Assembly (NCBI RefSeq): GCF_002005205.3
Contig: NZ_CP019701.2
Location: 1,736,001-1,800,000 of the forward strand
Source of the DNA: Rhizobium rhizogenes
Lineage (GTDB): Bacteria > Pseudomonadota > Alphaproteobacteria > Rhizobiales > Rhizobiaceae
Direction of reading: 5' to 3'
Length of the DNA stretch: 64,000 nt
Part shown: piece by piece, positions 7,993 to 17,589 of the stretch
How the letters are laid out: each line of letters starts with the position of its first letter
Position numbering within the stretch: position 1 is the first letter of the stretch
The notes under the pieces: model-generated
Database searches by the model: none
Seen by the model: only the letters and a program-made list of their open reading frames with translations
Told to the model about the DNA's origin: nothing
Made by a program: the position numbers and the translations under genes

Positions 7993-8202
7993 ATGATCCG
8001 CAAGCATTCAGCAACATTGCACGGCCACCGCACCAGCATTTCACTTGAAGACGCCTTCTGGGAAGAGCTGAAGACGATTGCCGAAAAGCGCAAGATCAGC
8101 TTCGCCGCCCTGCTGGCGGAAATAGATGACAACAGGCCCGCCGACAGCAATCTGTCCTCGTCCCTGCGCGTCTATGTGCTGAACTGGCTCAAGACCCGGT
8201 AA
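7993..8202 (+). CDS. Ribbon-helix-helix domain small protein
   Basis: This 69-residue protein (MIRKHSATLHGHRTSISLEDAF) has a predicted beta strand (GHRTSISLE) followed by two helices. It matches the ribbon-helix-helix family RHH_4, which is common and usually single-gene in alphaproteobacteria. Such proteins can bind DNA as dimers, but the target is unknown. It follows the DUF4169 gene at 105 bp. No toxin gene is adjacent, so I do not read it as an antitoxin. Confidence 0.8.
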   Translation: MIRKHSATLHGHRTSISLEDAFWEELKTIAEKRKISFAALLAEIDDNRPADSNLSSSLRVYVLNWLKTR

Positions 8203-8415
8203 ACGTTTCCGGCCGGCCGGCGATACGGGCTCGCCGCTTCCGCTCTTTCTCCGGGCAACTACAAATATTCCTGCCAAAAACTCGTAACGCCGTGAAAGCA
8301 TTCATTAAACATTCGCGGCCTAATTTGTGCTGCAAGGCATTCCCGTATTGCGTAGCCTTGTTTTCGATCTTTATTCCATACCTTTCCAATCCACACATCC
8401 GCCACGAGGCGACCC

Positions 8416-8745
8416 ATGGTTTCTGCCGTTTCCGGAACAAGCATCGCTGTTTCCGTTCTCTCTTCCTCATCCACCCCCTCTTCAAGCGTTTCCGAACTGA
8501 AAGCCCAGATTGCGGAAAAGCAGTCGGAACTGGCCCAGACCACCGAAGCGAAAGCACAGGAGGAGCTGAAGAGCGCCATCGCATCGCTCAAGGCGCAGCT
8601 TGAAGCCCTCGAAAACAGCGCCGATAAGTCCACATCTTCGACCGGCAGTGCGGATAAGCCCAGCCTGTCCGGCGAGAGCAGCAGGATCGGCACGAAGAAC
8701 TTCGACGCCAGCACGCCCTTTGGCGAACGCGAAAGCTGGATCTAG
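8416..8745 (+). CDS. Unrecognised Ser/Ala/Glu-rich small protein with a coiled-coil
   Basis: This 109-residue protein begins with a Ser/Val-rich stretch (residues 1-25). A heptad-like helical segment follows (about 26-70; SELKAQIAEKQSELAQTTEAK and similar), then a Ser/Thr/Lys-rich tail ending ERESWI. There is no convincing signal peptide or membrane helix. The general layout recalls FlxA-like proteins, but I cannot assign the family. GAGG lies 6 nt upstream of ATG 8416, and the codon pattern is normal for the region, so it is probably real. Confidence 0.65.
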   Translation: MVSAVSGTSIAVSVLSSSSTPSSSVSELKAQIAEKQSELAQTTEAKAQEELKSAIASLKAQLEALENSADKSTSSTGSADKPSLSGESSRIGTKNFDASTPFGERESWI

Positions 8746-9084
8746 CCGGCTGCCGGCCAGGTCAGAGGCGGCAGAAAAGGCAGGCCGAGGACCGCATCAG
8801 GTTCGTCCCCAGACAATATCGCGAATCTTGGTCGGACAATCGTCTCCGGGTTGGACTGAGGATTCGCAACTGGCGCGGCAATGGCACGCATTCCCGGTGC
8901 GAACCGGAAGATGATGCCGCTTCAGGGATATATCCAGATAGAGCAATCTGGAGAGTGGTCCGCCTCAAAGCATGTCCGGTAAAAGTGCGTGGCGGTTCTA
9001 CGTCCGGAAAATGCGGGAAAACAAAAGGCTCGAGCACCTCCGGCGATTTCGTTTGGACCGGTGTGCTCCAGCTTTTCAAACGGC
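8746..9084. other. Intergenic gap of about 340 bp between convergent genes
   Basis: This gap separates the + strand 109-aa gene from the end of the asmA-like gene on the minus strand. A minus-strand open frame (8762-9079) has no ribosome binding site or family character. The only structure seen is a short near-palindrome at 9081-9098 (CGGCC ... GGCCG) spanning the asmA stop codon, which might act as a weak terminator. I see nothing else. Confidence 0.5.
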
Positions 9085-12000
9085 CTATCGATTGGCCGGC
9101 GCGTTTTCCGGCGCCAGCTCCCGGATCGCATTTTCGGTCGGCGGCACCACCAGCATCGGTGCCGATTGCGGCTCCGGCACGGGTTGCTGTTGCTGCTGCT
9201 GTTGTTGTTGTTGCTGCTGCAACCGCTCCTGCTGTTCCTTCTCCTGACGAAGACGCTCTTCAGCCGCAGCCTTCTGGCGGGCTTCCTCTTCCGCCTTGGC
9301 CTTGGCTTCCGCCTCCACCCGTTGCTTTTCAGCCTGCCGCTCGGCCGCCTGAGAACGGTAGAGCGCCACTTCGCGGCGCAGGCGCTGCTTTTCAAGAACG
9401 CTGGCCTGCATGGCCTCCACCCGACGGCGCTCCTTTTCGAAAGCCCGCAGCGACAGGTAATTGCTGAGCGCCGAAACATCAGTCGTCAATGCCGGCGCGG
9501 CCAGCGGGCCGTTATAGTTGAGACGCAGCGACGGTTCGGCCCCGGCAACGGCTTCCGTACCCGGATTGAAGAGAAGATCGAGATCGCCGTTCACGGTCGA
9601 TGCGGCAAGGTCGATGGTCGCATCGCCGGCAAGCGTCACCGGATCGATACCCGCACGCAGATTCTGGAAATGAAGCGCACCGCCATTCAGCGAGAACGGC
9701 AGGCCCACATCGCCAAGCCCGATTTCACCCTGCCACAGGCTCTGATCCACCAGCGGCCGAACCTTGGGCGCGTCGATCGGCTGCTGCAAACCATCGGCCG
9801 CCTGCAGGATCGGCGGCAGGGCACCGGGATTGAGCCCCTTCAGCACGAGCCCGCCGGCACGGATTTCACCTGAGCCGCCGGCAGATTTCAGAATCTCGCC
9901 AACGCTCTTGCCGGTCGATTCGGCTGTCAGGTCGATCGCCACCCGGCCGGTCGCAACCGGCCCATTGGCATTCGCCCACAGGATCGGCTCCGGATTGGCA
10001 TCGGCCACCGCGATCTTGGTGCGGAAAATTCCCGCCCCTTCGCCCGTGGACATGGCCAGCCGGCCGGTCAGTTTACCGCCCATGAAGCCGCCCGTGACAT
10101 CGTCCAGCGCAAGACTGCCCGAATCATGCGTGACCTTGGCCGCAAGACCCGTGATCGTGCCGAAAGGCCCGGCTTCGAAATTCTCCGCCTTCAGCGATAG
10201 CGCGGCCTTGAGCTGCGGGAAAGCAGCCATGGCCAGCGGCTTGGCATTGAGCGCGCCGGTTTCCGGATCGATCACCGGGCCGTAGATCGCATCGCCCAGC
10301 CAGGCGAGATCGACGGTCCTGAGCGCAAGATCGCCACTGACAGGATAAGGCGCGGCGCGCTGAATGACGAGATTGCCCGAGAACGGATTGCCACCGGCCT
10401 GCCCGCCAACGGAGGAAAAAGCGATCTTCTGCCCATCGACGGCCATTTTCGCATTGGCCTTCACGGCCATGCCGCCGCCGAGCTGCGGCAGCCCCACCGC
10501 ATTCATGATGAGATATGGCTCTATATCAGCGCTTTCGAGCGCCACATCGGCACTGCCTTCACCGAAACTGGCGGCCGCAACGGCAAAGGAGCCGTTCATC
10601 GAAAAATGCGTGCGCTCCGTCGAAAAACGTATGTCGGTCTGGGCGGGCGAACCGAGCGTGCCATTGAGCTTGACGGAGAGAAGCCCCTCGCCATCCGCAT
10701 CGAAGGGCAGCGGGTCAAGCCCCGCCTGTCCGAACAGGATCGCCGTCGACTGGTTTTTCAGGACCGCTTCCAGCGACATCGCGGTATCATCGGTGATCGA
10801 CAGGAAATCCGGCATCTTGGCAACGGCCGACAGACGGCTGCCATTGACGGTACCGGAGACGGCCACATTGGCCCCGCCATTTTCGCTGTTGACGGAAACA
10901 TCCACGGCAAGGTCGGAATTGGCATACCAGGGTGCGCTCGCCGCCAGACGCCCGAGGAACGGGTGATCAGGCAATTTCTGCTGCAGCATGGTGAAGAACG
11001 GCTGCATATCCGCCGCATGCAGGTTCACCGTACCCTTGCCCGCATATTTGAGCAGCGAGCCCTGCAGCTCTCCCCTGGCCCGCACCTCGGCACCGGCAAT
11101 ATCGCCCGCCGTCATGTTTTCGAGCGTCAGGATGCCGCCTGCCATGCTGAAGGCGGTCTCCACATGATTGGCGGTCACGCCGGCCATGTTGAAACGGTCG
11201 GCCTTGAACTTGGCATTGATTCGATGATCGAGAACCGAGCTTCCCACCTGATCGCCAAGCGCCAGGCTGCCGAGCGCCTTCAGGGCGTCGAGGTCGATTT
11301 CGTTGCCGGCGAGATCGATGGAGAGATTGGAGGTCTTGCCGTCGGAGCGCCGTTCCAGCTCGCCCTTCAGCGATGCCTCGCCTATGGCAAGCTCGAGATT
11401 GTCGAAACGCTGGTTGAGCGTCGTCAATGAGACATCGGCGGAAAAACCGGCGGCGTTGAGCTGCCGGATTGCCGGATCGACGGAACCGGAAAGCCAGTTG
11501 GCCAGCCCCGAGGGCTGGTTGGAGGCCACAAGCAAATTACCGTTGAAGGCCGGGCCGCCAAGCAGTGTCAGCGATCCCTTGGCTTCCAGCTGCGTCCTGC
11601 CCGGCAGGGTCGCAACCGCATTCACCACCTGCCAGCCGCTGCCTTCCGGGCGCACATCCAGCCTGATGTCGCGAATGGTCGTATCGTCGGAAACAAGGGC
11701 CGGAAGGCTGATGCTGGCCTTGCCCGGCACCGGCGGCACCGGAATGCGGGCGACCATGGCCGCAAAGGCCTCGATGCGCTGACGCACCGAAACGGTGGGC
11801 TGGCGCGAGGTCTTTCCCGTCTGCACGACGGGTGGCGCGAAGCGGGCGACATCGATCTGCTGGCCATCCGCCGTCAGCAGGAACTCCGGCTTCGCACCGG
11901 TATCGAGCGTCGCTTCCCCGGTCACGACATAGGGATTTTCGCTGCCGCCGAGTTCCATGCGGTAGCTCGATATACGCACGCTCTCATTGGTCAGTTCGAA

Positions 12001-12801
12001 ACTGCCGCGGGTGCGCGGCGAGGAAAATAGCGACGGTCCGGCCTGTTTCTGCTTTTCATCTTCACGGAAGATGAAGGAGAACGAGCCGCTATAGGCTGGC
12101 TTTCCCGCCGCCGCGGCGATCGCACCGTCCAGATCGACCTCGACCGGATGCTCGTCCGGCACCAGCCGCACCCTGAGCCCCATGCGGCCGGCGGCATAAT
12201 CGGGCTCGCTGCTGGAGAGGGAGAAGGAACCCGGATGCCCGTCGACGGCAGCACGCCCTTCCGCCTTCCACGGGCCGGCCAGCGAATTGGCGGACATGTC
12301 GGCGCTGAGACCGGTCACGACACGGTTGCGGCCGGATTGCTCATCGATGAATTCGATCTGCCCGCCTTCGATCTGCACGCTTTCCAGCACCACGGTGCGG
12401 GCGGGAATTTCCGCCCGGCTGCCACGCATCCAGTCCAGCGTGCCGTCTTTCAAGAGCCTGATCTTGGCCTTGGGTTCCTCGATACGCATGTCGAAGATGC
12501 GCGCCTCGCCGGAGAGGAACGGCGCAAGCTCGGCATCCATGGAAAAACGGGCGACCTGGATGAGCGGCGAGCCGTCCGCATCCGTTCCCGCACGCACATC
12601 ATGCAGGGTTACCGAAGGGAAAGGCAGGATTCGGGCTTCGACCCGGCCATGCACCACCACCTTCTTACCGAGAATACGGCTTGCCTGATCCTCGAAATCG
12701 CGGCGGAAATCCGTCCAGTCGACGAAATAGGGAATGAGCAGCGCCGAAAACAGCACCAAGGCCAGCAGTCCGCCCAGAAAAACCAGAATACGCCCGAGCA
12801 C
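9085..12801 (-). CDS. Very large AsmA-family protein with a C-terminal polyglutamine tract
   Basis: This 1238-residue protein starts at GTG 12801 with a hydrophobic N-terminal anchor (MLGRILVFLGGLLALVLFSA) and then IPYFVDWTDFRRDFEDQASR, the AsmA start. The long middle is repetitive beta-rich sequence. A second AsmA-like C-terminal section contains GSGEIRAGGLVLKGLNPGA. From about residue 1140 a charged coiled-coil (KEKQRVEAEAKAKAEEEARQ) leads into 12 consecutive Gln codons (DNA 9184-9219) and a Pro-rich tail. AsmA/TamB/YhdP proteins are inner-membrane-anchored periplasmic bridges thought to move phospholipids to the outer membrane. The coiled-coil/polyQ tail is unusual for the family. The gene is isolated from its neighbours by direction. 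Confidence 0.9.
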   Translation of the reverse strand: MLGRILVFLGGLLALVLFSALLIPYFVDWTDFRRDFEDQASRILGKKVVVHGRVEARILPFPSVTLHDVRAGTDADGSPLIQVARFSMDAELAPFLSGEARIFDMRIEEPKAKIRLLKDGTLDWMRGSRAEIPARTVVLESVQIEGGQIEFIDEQSGRNRVVTGLSADMSANSLAGPWKAEGRAAVDGHPGSFSLSSSEPDYAAGRMGLRVRLVPDEHPVEVDLDGAIAAAAGKPAYSGSFSFIFREDEKQKQAGPSLFSSPRTRGSFELTNESVRISSYRMELGGSENPYVVTGEATLDTGAKPEFLLTADGQQIDVARFAPPVVQTGKTSRQPTVSVRQRIEAFAAMVARIPVPPVPGKASISLPALVSDDTTIRDIRLDVRPEGSGWQVVNAVATLPGRTQLEAKGSLTLLGGPAFNGNLLVASNQPSGLANWLSGSVDPAIRQLNAAGFSADVSLTTLNQRFDNLELAIGEASLKGELERRSDGKTSNLSIDLAGNEIDLDALKALGSLALGDQVGSSVLDHRINAKFKADRFNMAGVTANHVETAFSMAGGILTLENMTAGDIAGAEVRARGELQGSLLKYAGKGTVNLHAADMQPFFTMLQQKLPDHPFLGRLAASAPWYANSDLAVDVSVNSENGGANVAVSGTVNGSRLSAVAKMPDFLSITDDTAMSLEAVLKNQSTAILFGQAGLDPLPFDADGEGLLSVKLNGTLGSPAQTDIRFSTERTHFSMNGSFAVAAASFGEGSADVALESADIEPYLIMNAVGLPQLGGGMAVKANAKMAVDGQKIAFSSVGGQAGGNPFSGNLVIQRAAPYPVSGDLALRTVDLAWLGDAIYGPVIDPETGALNAKPLAMAAFPQLKAALSLKAENFEAGPFGTITGLAAKVTHDSGSLALDDVTGGFMGGKLTGRLAMSTGEGAGIFRTKIAVADANPEPILWANANGPVATGRVAIDLTAESTGKSVGEILKSAGGSGEIRAGGLVLKGLNPGALPPILQAADGLQQPIDAPKVRPLVDQSLWQGEIGLGDVGLPFSLNGGALHFQNLRAGIDPVTLAGDATIDLAASTVNGDLDLLFNPGTEAVAGAEPSLRLNYNGPLAAPALTTDVSALSNYLSLRAFEKERRRVEAMQASVLEKQRLRREVALYRSQAAERQAEKQRVEAEAKAKAEEEARQKAAAEERLRQEKEQQERLQQQQQQQQQQQQPVPEPQSAPMLVVPPTENAIRELAPENAPANR

Positions 12802-12892
12802 TGACCTGCATCTCCCTTCGCGAACGCTGCAAACCTATTCTTTTCTGCCTTAACGGCAAGCAGCCTTTTGTACCAATCAAATGTGAGAATGA

Positions 12893-14308
12893 TCAGACAA
12901 GACGGAACAACTTGCCCGGATTGAAGATATTATCCGGGTCGAGCGACGTTTTGATGGCGCGCATGAGATCCAGCGCATTTCCCGCCTCTTCGGCGAGAAA
13001 ACTCATCTTGCCCTGGCCAATGCCGTGTTCGCCGGTGCAGGTGCCGTCCATGGCAATCGCCCGGCGGTTGAGGCGGGCGACGAAGGCTTCCGTTTTCGCC
13101 ACGCTTTCCACATCCTTGCCATCGAACAGAATGAGGACGTGGAAATTCCCGTCGCCCGCATGGCCGACGATTGGCGCCAGAAAGCCGTTTTCCTCGATGT
13201 CCCGCTGTGTTTCCACCACGCAATCCGCCAGCCGCGAAATCGGCACGCAGACATCGGTGGAAAGCCCGTCGAGATGGGGCGCAAGCGCCCGCGAGGCCCA
13301 ATAGGCATCGTGCCGCGCCTTCCACAGCTTGTTGCGCTCGGCCGCATCGCTCGTCCAGCGGAAGTCGACGCCGCCGCATTCGTCCGCGATTTCGGCGAAC
13401 TGCTGCGATTGCAGCGCCGCCGTCTCCTCCGTGCCGTGAAACTCCACGAACAGCGTCGGCTTTTCCGCGTAGTTCAGGCCGGAATAGGCGTTACAGGCCC
13501 GCACCTGCACCTCGTCAAGCAATTCGATACGGGCAACCGGAACGCCCATCTGGATCGTCATGATGACCGCATCGCAGGCTGCCTTGATGCTGTCGAAGGT
13601 GCAGACCCCGCCGGCGATCTTTTCCGGTATGCCCTGCAGCCGCAGCGTCACCGAGGTGATGACGCCGAGCGTCCCCTCCGCACCCACAAAAAGCCGCGTC
13701 AGGTCGTAACCTGCCGAAGACTTGCGGGCGCGCCGCGCGGTGCGGATTTCCTCACCATTGGCGACGACGGCGGTGACGGCCAGCACATTGTCCTTCATCG
13801 TGCCGTAACGCACGGCATTGGTGCCTGACGCCCGCGTCGAGGCCATGCCGCCGATCGAGGCATTGGCACCCGGATCGATCGGGAAAAACAGGCCGGTATC
13901 GCGCAGATAGACATTGAGGTCCTCGCGCGTCACGCCCGGCTCCACCGTCACGTCAAGATCTTCGGCATTCACCTCAATGATGCGATTCATCCGGCTGAAA
14001 TCGATGCAGATTCCACCATTGGGCGCATTCACCTGCCCTTCGAGCGAAGACCCCGTTCCGAACGGAATGACCGGCACCTTGTACTGCGCGCAAGCCTTCA
14101 CCACGGCCTTCACATCATCGGCGTTTTCGGCAAAGACAACACCGTCAGGCGCCTGCAGGGTCAGATAGGTGGTGGTGTGGCCGTGCTGCTCGCGAAACGC
14201 CTGCCCGGTCTGGAGCCTGTCGCCCAGCTGCTGCTTCAGCACTGCGAGCGCAGACGCGATACCCTCTTCGTTCCGCTTGCCCGCCACCACATCTTTCAGC
14301 GCCATCAT
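12893..14308 (-). CDS. FAD-linked oxidase, D-lactate dehydrogenase (cytochrome)/glycolate oxidase GlcD type
   Basis: Starting at ATG 14308 (MMALKDVVAGKR) the protein is 471 residues. The FAD-binding PCMH domain (about residues 45-225) shows PFGTGSSLEGQVNAPNGGI and the later GANASIGGMASTRASGTNAV. The C-terminal FAD-oxidase domain (about 225-470) ends with MDGTCTGEHGIGQGK, a signature of the D-lactate/glycolate dehydrogenase family. It probably oxidises a D-2-hydroxy acid (lactate, glycolate or 2-hydroxyglutarate are alternatives) and passes electrons to the respiratory chain. The ribosome binding site is GGTGGAG. A 10-bp-arm inverted repeat sits 24 bp upstream (14332-14354) and may be an operator. 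Confidence 0.9.
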   Translation of the reverse strand: MMALKDVVAGKRNEEGIASALAVLKQQLGDRLQTGQAFREQHGHTTTYLTLQAPDGVVFAENADDVKAVVKACAQYKVPVIPFGTGSSLEGQVNAPNGGICIDFSRMNRIIEVNAEDLDVTVEPGVTREDLNVYLRDTGLFFPIDPGANASIGGMASTRASGTNAVRYGTMKDNVLAVTAVVANGEEIRTARRARKSSAGYDLTRLFVGAEGTLGVITSVTLRLQGIPEKIAGGVCTFDSIKAACDAVIMTIQMGVPVARIELLDEVQVRACNAYSGLNYAEKPTLFVEFHGTEETAALQSQQFAEIADECGGVDFRWTSDAAERNKLWKARHDAYWASRALAPHLDGLSTDVCVPISRLADCVVETQRDIEENGFLAPIVGHAGDGNFHVLILFDGKDVESVAKTEAFVARLNRRAIAMDGTCTGEHGIGQGKMSFLAEEAGNALDLMRAIKTSLDPDNIFNPGKLFRLV

Positions 14309-14331
14309 CCATCTCCACCGCAACATCCGCC

Positions 14332-14354
14332 CGTAACGGATTCGATCCGTTACG
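14332..14354. promoter_or_regulatory. Perfect inverted repeat, likely operator, before the FAD-linked dehydrogenase gene
   Basis: CGTAACGGAT (14332-14341) and ATCCGTTACG (14345-14354) are perfect reverse complements around TCG. The repeat lies 24 bp upstream of the start codon at 14308 and has no T-run after it, so it looks like a repressor site rather than a terminator for the upstream RND operon. Confidence 0.6.
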
Positions 14355-14439
14355 AAATTCCGTCAGGTGGTATGGGATAAGGTTAACGCTTTGTCCAGCA
14401 TCGCGATTGCACCGGATGCGGTTTAGCAAAAACCCCGTC

Positions 14440-17400
14440 CTACTCCGCCGCAAGCAGCGGCTTGTCTTCCTCCAGCGCCTTGCGACGGGCGGCAAGTTCC
14501 AGTTCGCGGTGGAGGCGGATTTCCTCATCCGCCTGCGGCTTGGCGAAGCGGGCAATCAACAGGTAGGAGACCGGGGTGATGTAAAGCGTCACCAGCGTCG
14601 CAAAACCGAGACCGCCGACGATGACCCAGCCGAGCGCGATGCGCGCTTCCGCACCCGCCCCCTGCGCCAGCACCAGCGGCACGCCGCCGAGAATGGTGGC
14701 GATCATCGTCATCATGACGGGGCGCAGACGGATGCTGGTGGCCTTTTCGATGGCTTCGCGCACGGTGGCACCCTGGTCGCGCAGATGGTTGGCGAATTCC
14801 ACGATGAGAATGCCGTTCTTCGCCATCACGCCGACCAGCAACACAAGGCCGATCTGGCTATAGACGTTGAGGCTCGAGCCGGTGACCAGCAGCGCAATCA
14901 CCGCGCAGGCAAGACCAAGCGGCACCGTCGACATGATGATGACCGAACTCAGCACACTTTCGAACTGCGCGGCGAGCACGAGGAAGATGATGGCGATGGC
15001 GAAACCGAAGGTCAGCAACATGCCACTCGAGTTTTCCTCCAGCGTCGCCGCTTCGCCGAGCGGCAGCAGGCGCGCGCCGGGCGGCAGCACGGATTGCGAA
15101 AGCTCATTCACCTTCTGCAGCGCCTCACCGAGCGAAACGCCATCCTTGAGGTTGGCGGTAAAGCCGACGGAGGGAAGCTGCTGTTCGCGGTTCAACTGCG
15201 GCGCAACCGCATTTTCCTTGAGCGTGGCGATAACCGACATCGGCACGATCTTGCCGTCGCCCGTTTTCAGGAAGACGTTTTCAAGATCGGTCGGATCGTT
15301 GATCGGCCGGGTGGAGGAGAGAAGCCGCACCGGGATCGCATCGCCATCCACGAAGACATCGACGATCGAGCGTCCTTCCAGCAGCGACTGCATGGCACGG
15401 GATAGACCGGTGATGTCGATGCCGAGATCCGACGCACGCTCACGGTCGATGGAAACGGAAAGTTGCGCCTGGTTGGGCTCGTTGTCAAAACGCGGCGTGT
15501 CGAACAGGCCGCTTTCCTCCATGGAAAGCAGCAGTTTCTGTGTCGCCGCCGTCAGTGCCGCATAATTGCTGCCGACCATCGCCATTTGCAACCCGTTGCC
15601 GGCGCCGCGAATTCTGAGGCTGTTCGGCTGCATCGCATTGCCGCGCAGCGCCGGAACTTTGTTGGCGGCGGAGGTGACATCGGCGGCGATTTGGTTCTGC
15701 GTCCGCTCGCGATCGGCCCAGGGCGCCAGCGTCAACACCATGAAGCCGGTATTGGACGAACCGTTCATGCCGGTGATGGAATAGATATTGCGGATTTCAC
15801 CACTGTCGCGCAGCGGCTGCAGGTTTTCCTCGATCCGCTGCAGCTGGTCGCGGGTATATTCGAGGCTGACGCCCTGTGGCGCGGTGACCCGCATCATGAT
15901 CGAGGCGCGGTCTTCGCGCGGTGTCAGTTCGTTCTGGATCATGCCGAAGGCGATCCATGACAGGCCTGAGAAGATCAGCGCGACAACGATGACGATCAGC
16001 GGATTGTTAAGGCAGGCGGAAAGCGTCGTTTTGTAAGTGGAGGCAAAGACATTGCCGAACCAGGCGAGCGGTCCCGTCGGCTCCTTCAGCCCCTCCTTCA
16101 GCATGCGGGAAGCCAGCATCGGGCAGAGCGTCAGCGCCACGATCGATGACAAGCCCACGGCAAAGGCCAGGACGAAACCGAATTCGCGGAACAGGCCGCC
16201 AAGCTGGCCGGGCAGGAAGGAAAGCGGAATGAACACGGCGGCGAGCGTCGCCGTCGTCGCGATGACCGCGAAGAAGACCTCCTGCGTGCCGAGAACGGCG
16301 GCGGCCCGCGGCCCCATGCCTTCCGCCCGGCGGCGCACGATGTTTTCCAGCACGACGATGGCGTCATCGACCACGAGGCCCGTCGCCAGCACGATGGCAA
16401 GCAGGGTCAGGATATTGACCGAGAAGCCGACCATATAGATGGCGACGATAGTGCCGATCAGCGCGACAGGCATGGTGATTGCCGGAATGAGGGTCGCACG
16501 CCAGTCGCGCAGGAAGAGATAGAGCACGACAACGACGATGATCGCCGAGAGACCGAGCGCCAGTTCCACCTCGTGCAGCGCGCCTTCGATGAAGACGGCA
16601 TCATCGCTGGTGACGACGATACGCGTACCCTCAGGCAGATTGGCCGACATGGCGGCGACGGCGGCTTTTACGCCGGTTGAAATATTGAGCGTGTTCGACT
16701 GCGCCTGACGGATGACGCCGAGACCGACCCCCTGCACGCCGTTGGAGCGCAGCGAGGTGGATTCATCATCCGCACCCAGCATGACGGTTGCCACGTCCCT
16801 GAGACGGATATTGTTCTTGATCAGGAGATTGGAGAAATCCTCAGGCTTCGTCAGGCTGGCCGTGGCGCGCACGACGATGTCCTGCGTCGTGCTTTTCAGC
16901 GACCCCGCCGGCACGTCGAGGGCCGCGCTGGCAAGCGCGTTCGAAACATCGGTCACCGTCAAACCGCGGCTGGCGAGCGCCGCCTGATTGAGATCGACCC
17001 GGAAAACCTTTTCCTGATCGCCGTAGAGCTCCACATCGGCCACGCCATCGACGGCGGCCAGGCGATCGATGATCTCGTCATCCACCAGCTTGGTCAGGTC
17101 TTCCATGCTGAGCGTGGTCGAGGTGACGGCAAGGCGCATGATCGGCTGGCTGTCGGAATCCGCCTTGATGATCTGCGGTTCGTCGGCATCATCAGGCAGC
17201 TGATTGGTGACGCGGCCGATGGCGTCGCGCACGTCGTTGGCTGCGACGGCCAGATCGACATTGTCGCCGAATTCCAGCGTCACGCGGCTGGTGCCGAATT
17301 GCGAGTTGGACGAGATGGACTTGACGCCGCTGACACGCGCCACCGCACCTTCGATGGTCTGCGTCACCTCCTGATCGATGGTTTCCGGTGCCGCCCCCTC

Positions 17401-17589
17401 ATAGGTGGTCCTGACGCTGATCGTCGGCCGGTCGACATCGGGCAGTTCGCGCACTTCGACGCCAACCAGCGCGGCAAGGCCGGCAACGACCAGCAGCGTG
17501 TTGAGAACCGCCGCCAGAATCGGCCGGCGCACGAACAATGCGGTAAAGGCGAGCTTGGAATCCTGACCGGAAGGCGGATGCGTCGTCAT
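14440..17589 (-). CDS. RND-family efflux pump inner-membrane permease (HAE1 type)
   Basis: This 1049-residue protein has the full AcrB-like layout. A transmembrane helix (about 22-42) is followed by a porter domain opening VELPDVDRPTIS-like, with GAAPETIDQEVTQTIEGAV. Then come helices 2-6 with the proton-relay motif LATGLVVDDAIVVLENI, a second porter domain, and helices 7-12. It exports hydrophobic or amphipathic compounds by proton antiport together with the fusion protein encoded just upstream. The ATG overlaps that gene's stop by 4 bp (ATGA). No outer-membrane TolC-like gene or regulator is next to the pair. The substrate is not predictable. Confidence 0.95.
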   Translation of the reverse strand: MTTHPPSGQDSKLAFTALFVRRPILAAVLNTLLVVAGLAALVGVEVRELPDVDRPTISVRTTYEGAAPETIDQEVTQTIEGAVARVSGVKSISSNSQFGTSRVTLEFGDNVDLAVAANDVRDAIGRVTNQLPDDADEPQIIKADSDSQPIMRLAVTSTTLSMEDLTKLVDDEIIDRLAAVDGVADVELYGDQEKVFRVDLNQAALASRGLTVTDVSNALASAALDVPAGSLKSTTQDIVVRATASLTKPEDFSNLLIKNNIRLRDVATVMLGADDESTSLRSNGVQGVGLGVIRQAQSNTLNISTGVKAAVAAMSANLPEGTRIVVTSDDAVFIEGALHEVELALGLSAIIVVVVLYLFLRDWRATLIPAITMPVALIGTIVAIYMVGFSVNILTLLAIVLATGLVVDDAIVVLENIVRRRAEGMGPRAAAVLGTQEVFFAVIATTATLAAVFIPLSFLPGQLGGLFREFGFVLAFAVGLSSIVALTLCPMLASRMLKEGLKEPTGPLAWFGNVFASTYKTTLSACLNNPLIVIVVALIFSGLSWIAFGMIQNELTPREDRASIMMRVTAPQGVSLEYTRDQLQRIEENLQPLRDSGEIRNIYSITGMNGSSNTGFMVLTLAPWADRERTQNQIAADVTSAANKVPALRGNAMQPNSLRIRGAGNGLQMAMVGSNYAALTAATQKLLLSMEESGLFDTPRFDNEPNQAQLSVSIDRERASDLGIDITGLSRAMQSLLEGRSIVDVFVDGDAIPVRLLSSTRPINDPTDLENVFLKTGDGKIVPMSVIATLKENAVAPQLNREQQLPSVGFTANLKDGVSLGEALQKVNELSQSVLPPGARLLPLGEAATLEENSSGMLLTFGFAIAIIFLVLAAQFESVLSSVIIMSTVPLGLACAVIALLVTGSSLNVYSQIGLVLLVGVMAKNGILIVEFANHLRDQGATVREAIEKATSIRLRPVMMTMIATILGGVPLVLAQGAGAEARIALGWVIVGGLGFATLVTLYITPVSYLLIARFAKPQADEEIRLHRELELAARRKALEEDKPLLAAE

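Noticed and set aside
7684..8202. DUF4169 and RHH genes as a toxin-antitoxin pair
   Set aside because: They are separated by over 100 bp, the first lacks toxin features, and both are widespread single genes in alphaproteobacteria.
8762..9079. 105-codon minus frame in the gap before the asmA-like gene
   Set aside because: No ribosome binding site, unusual composition and no recognisable domain.
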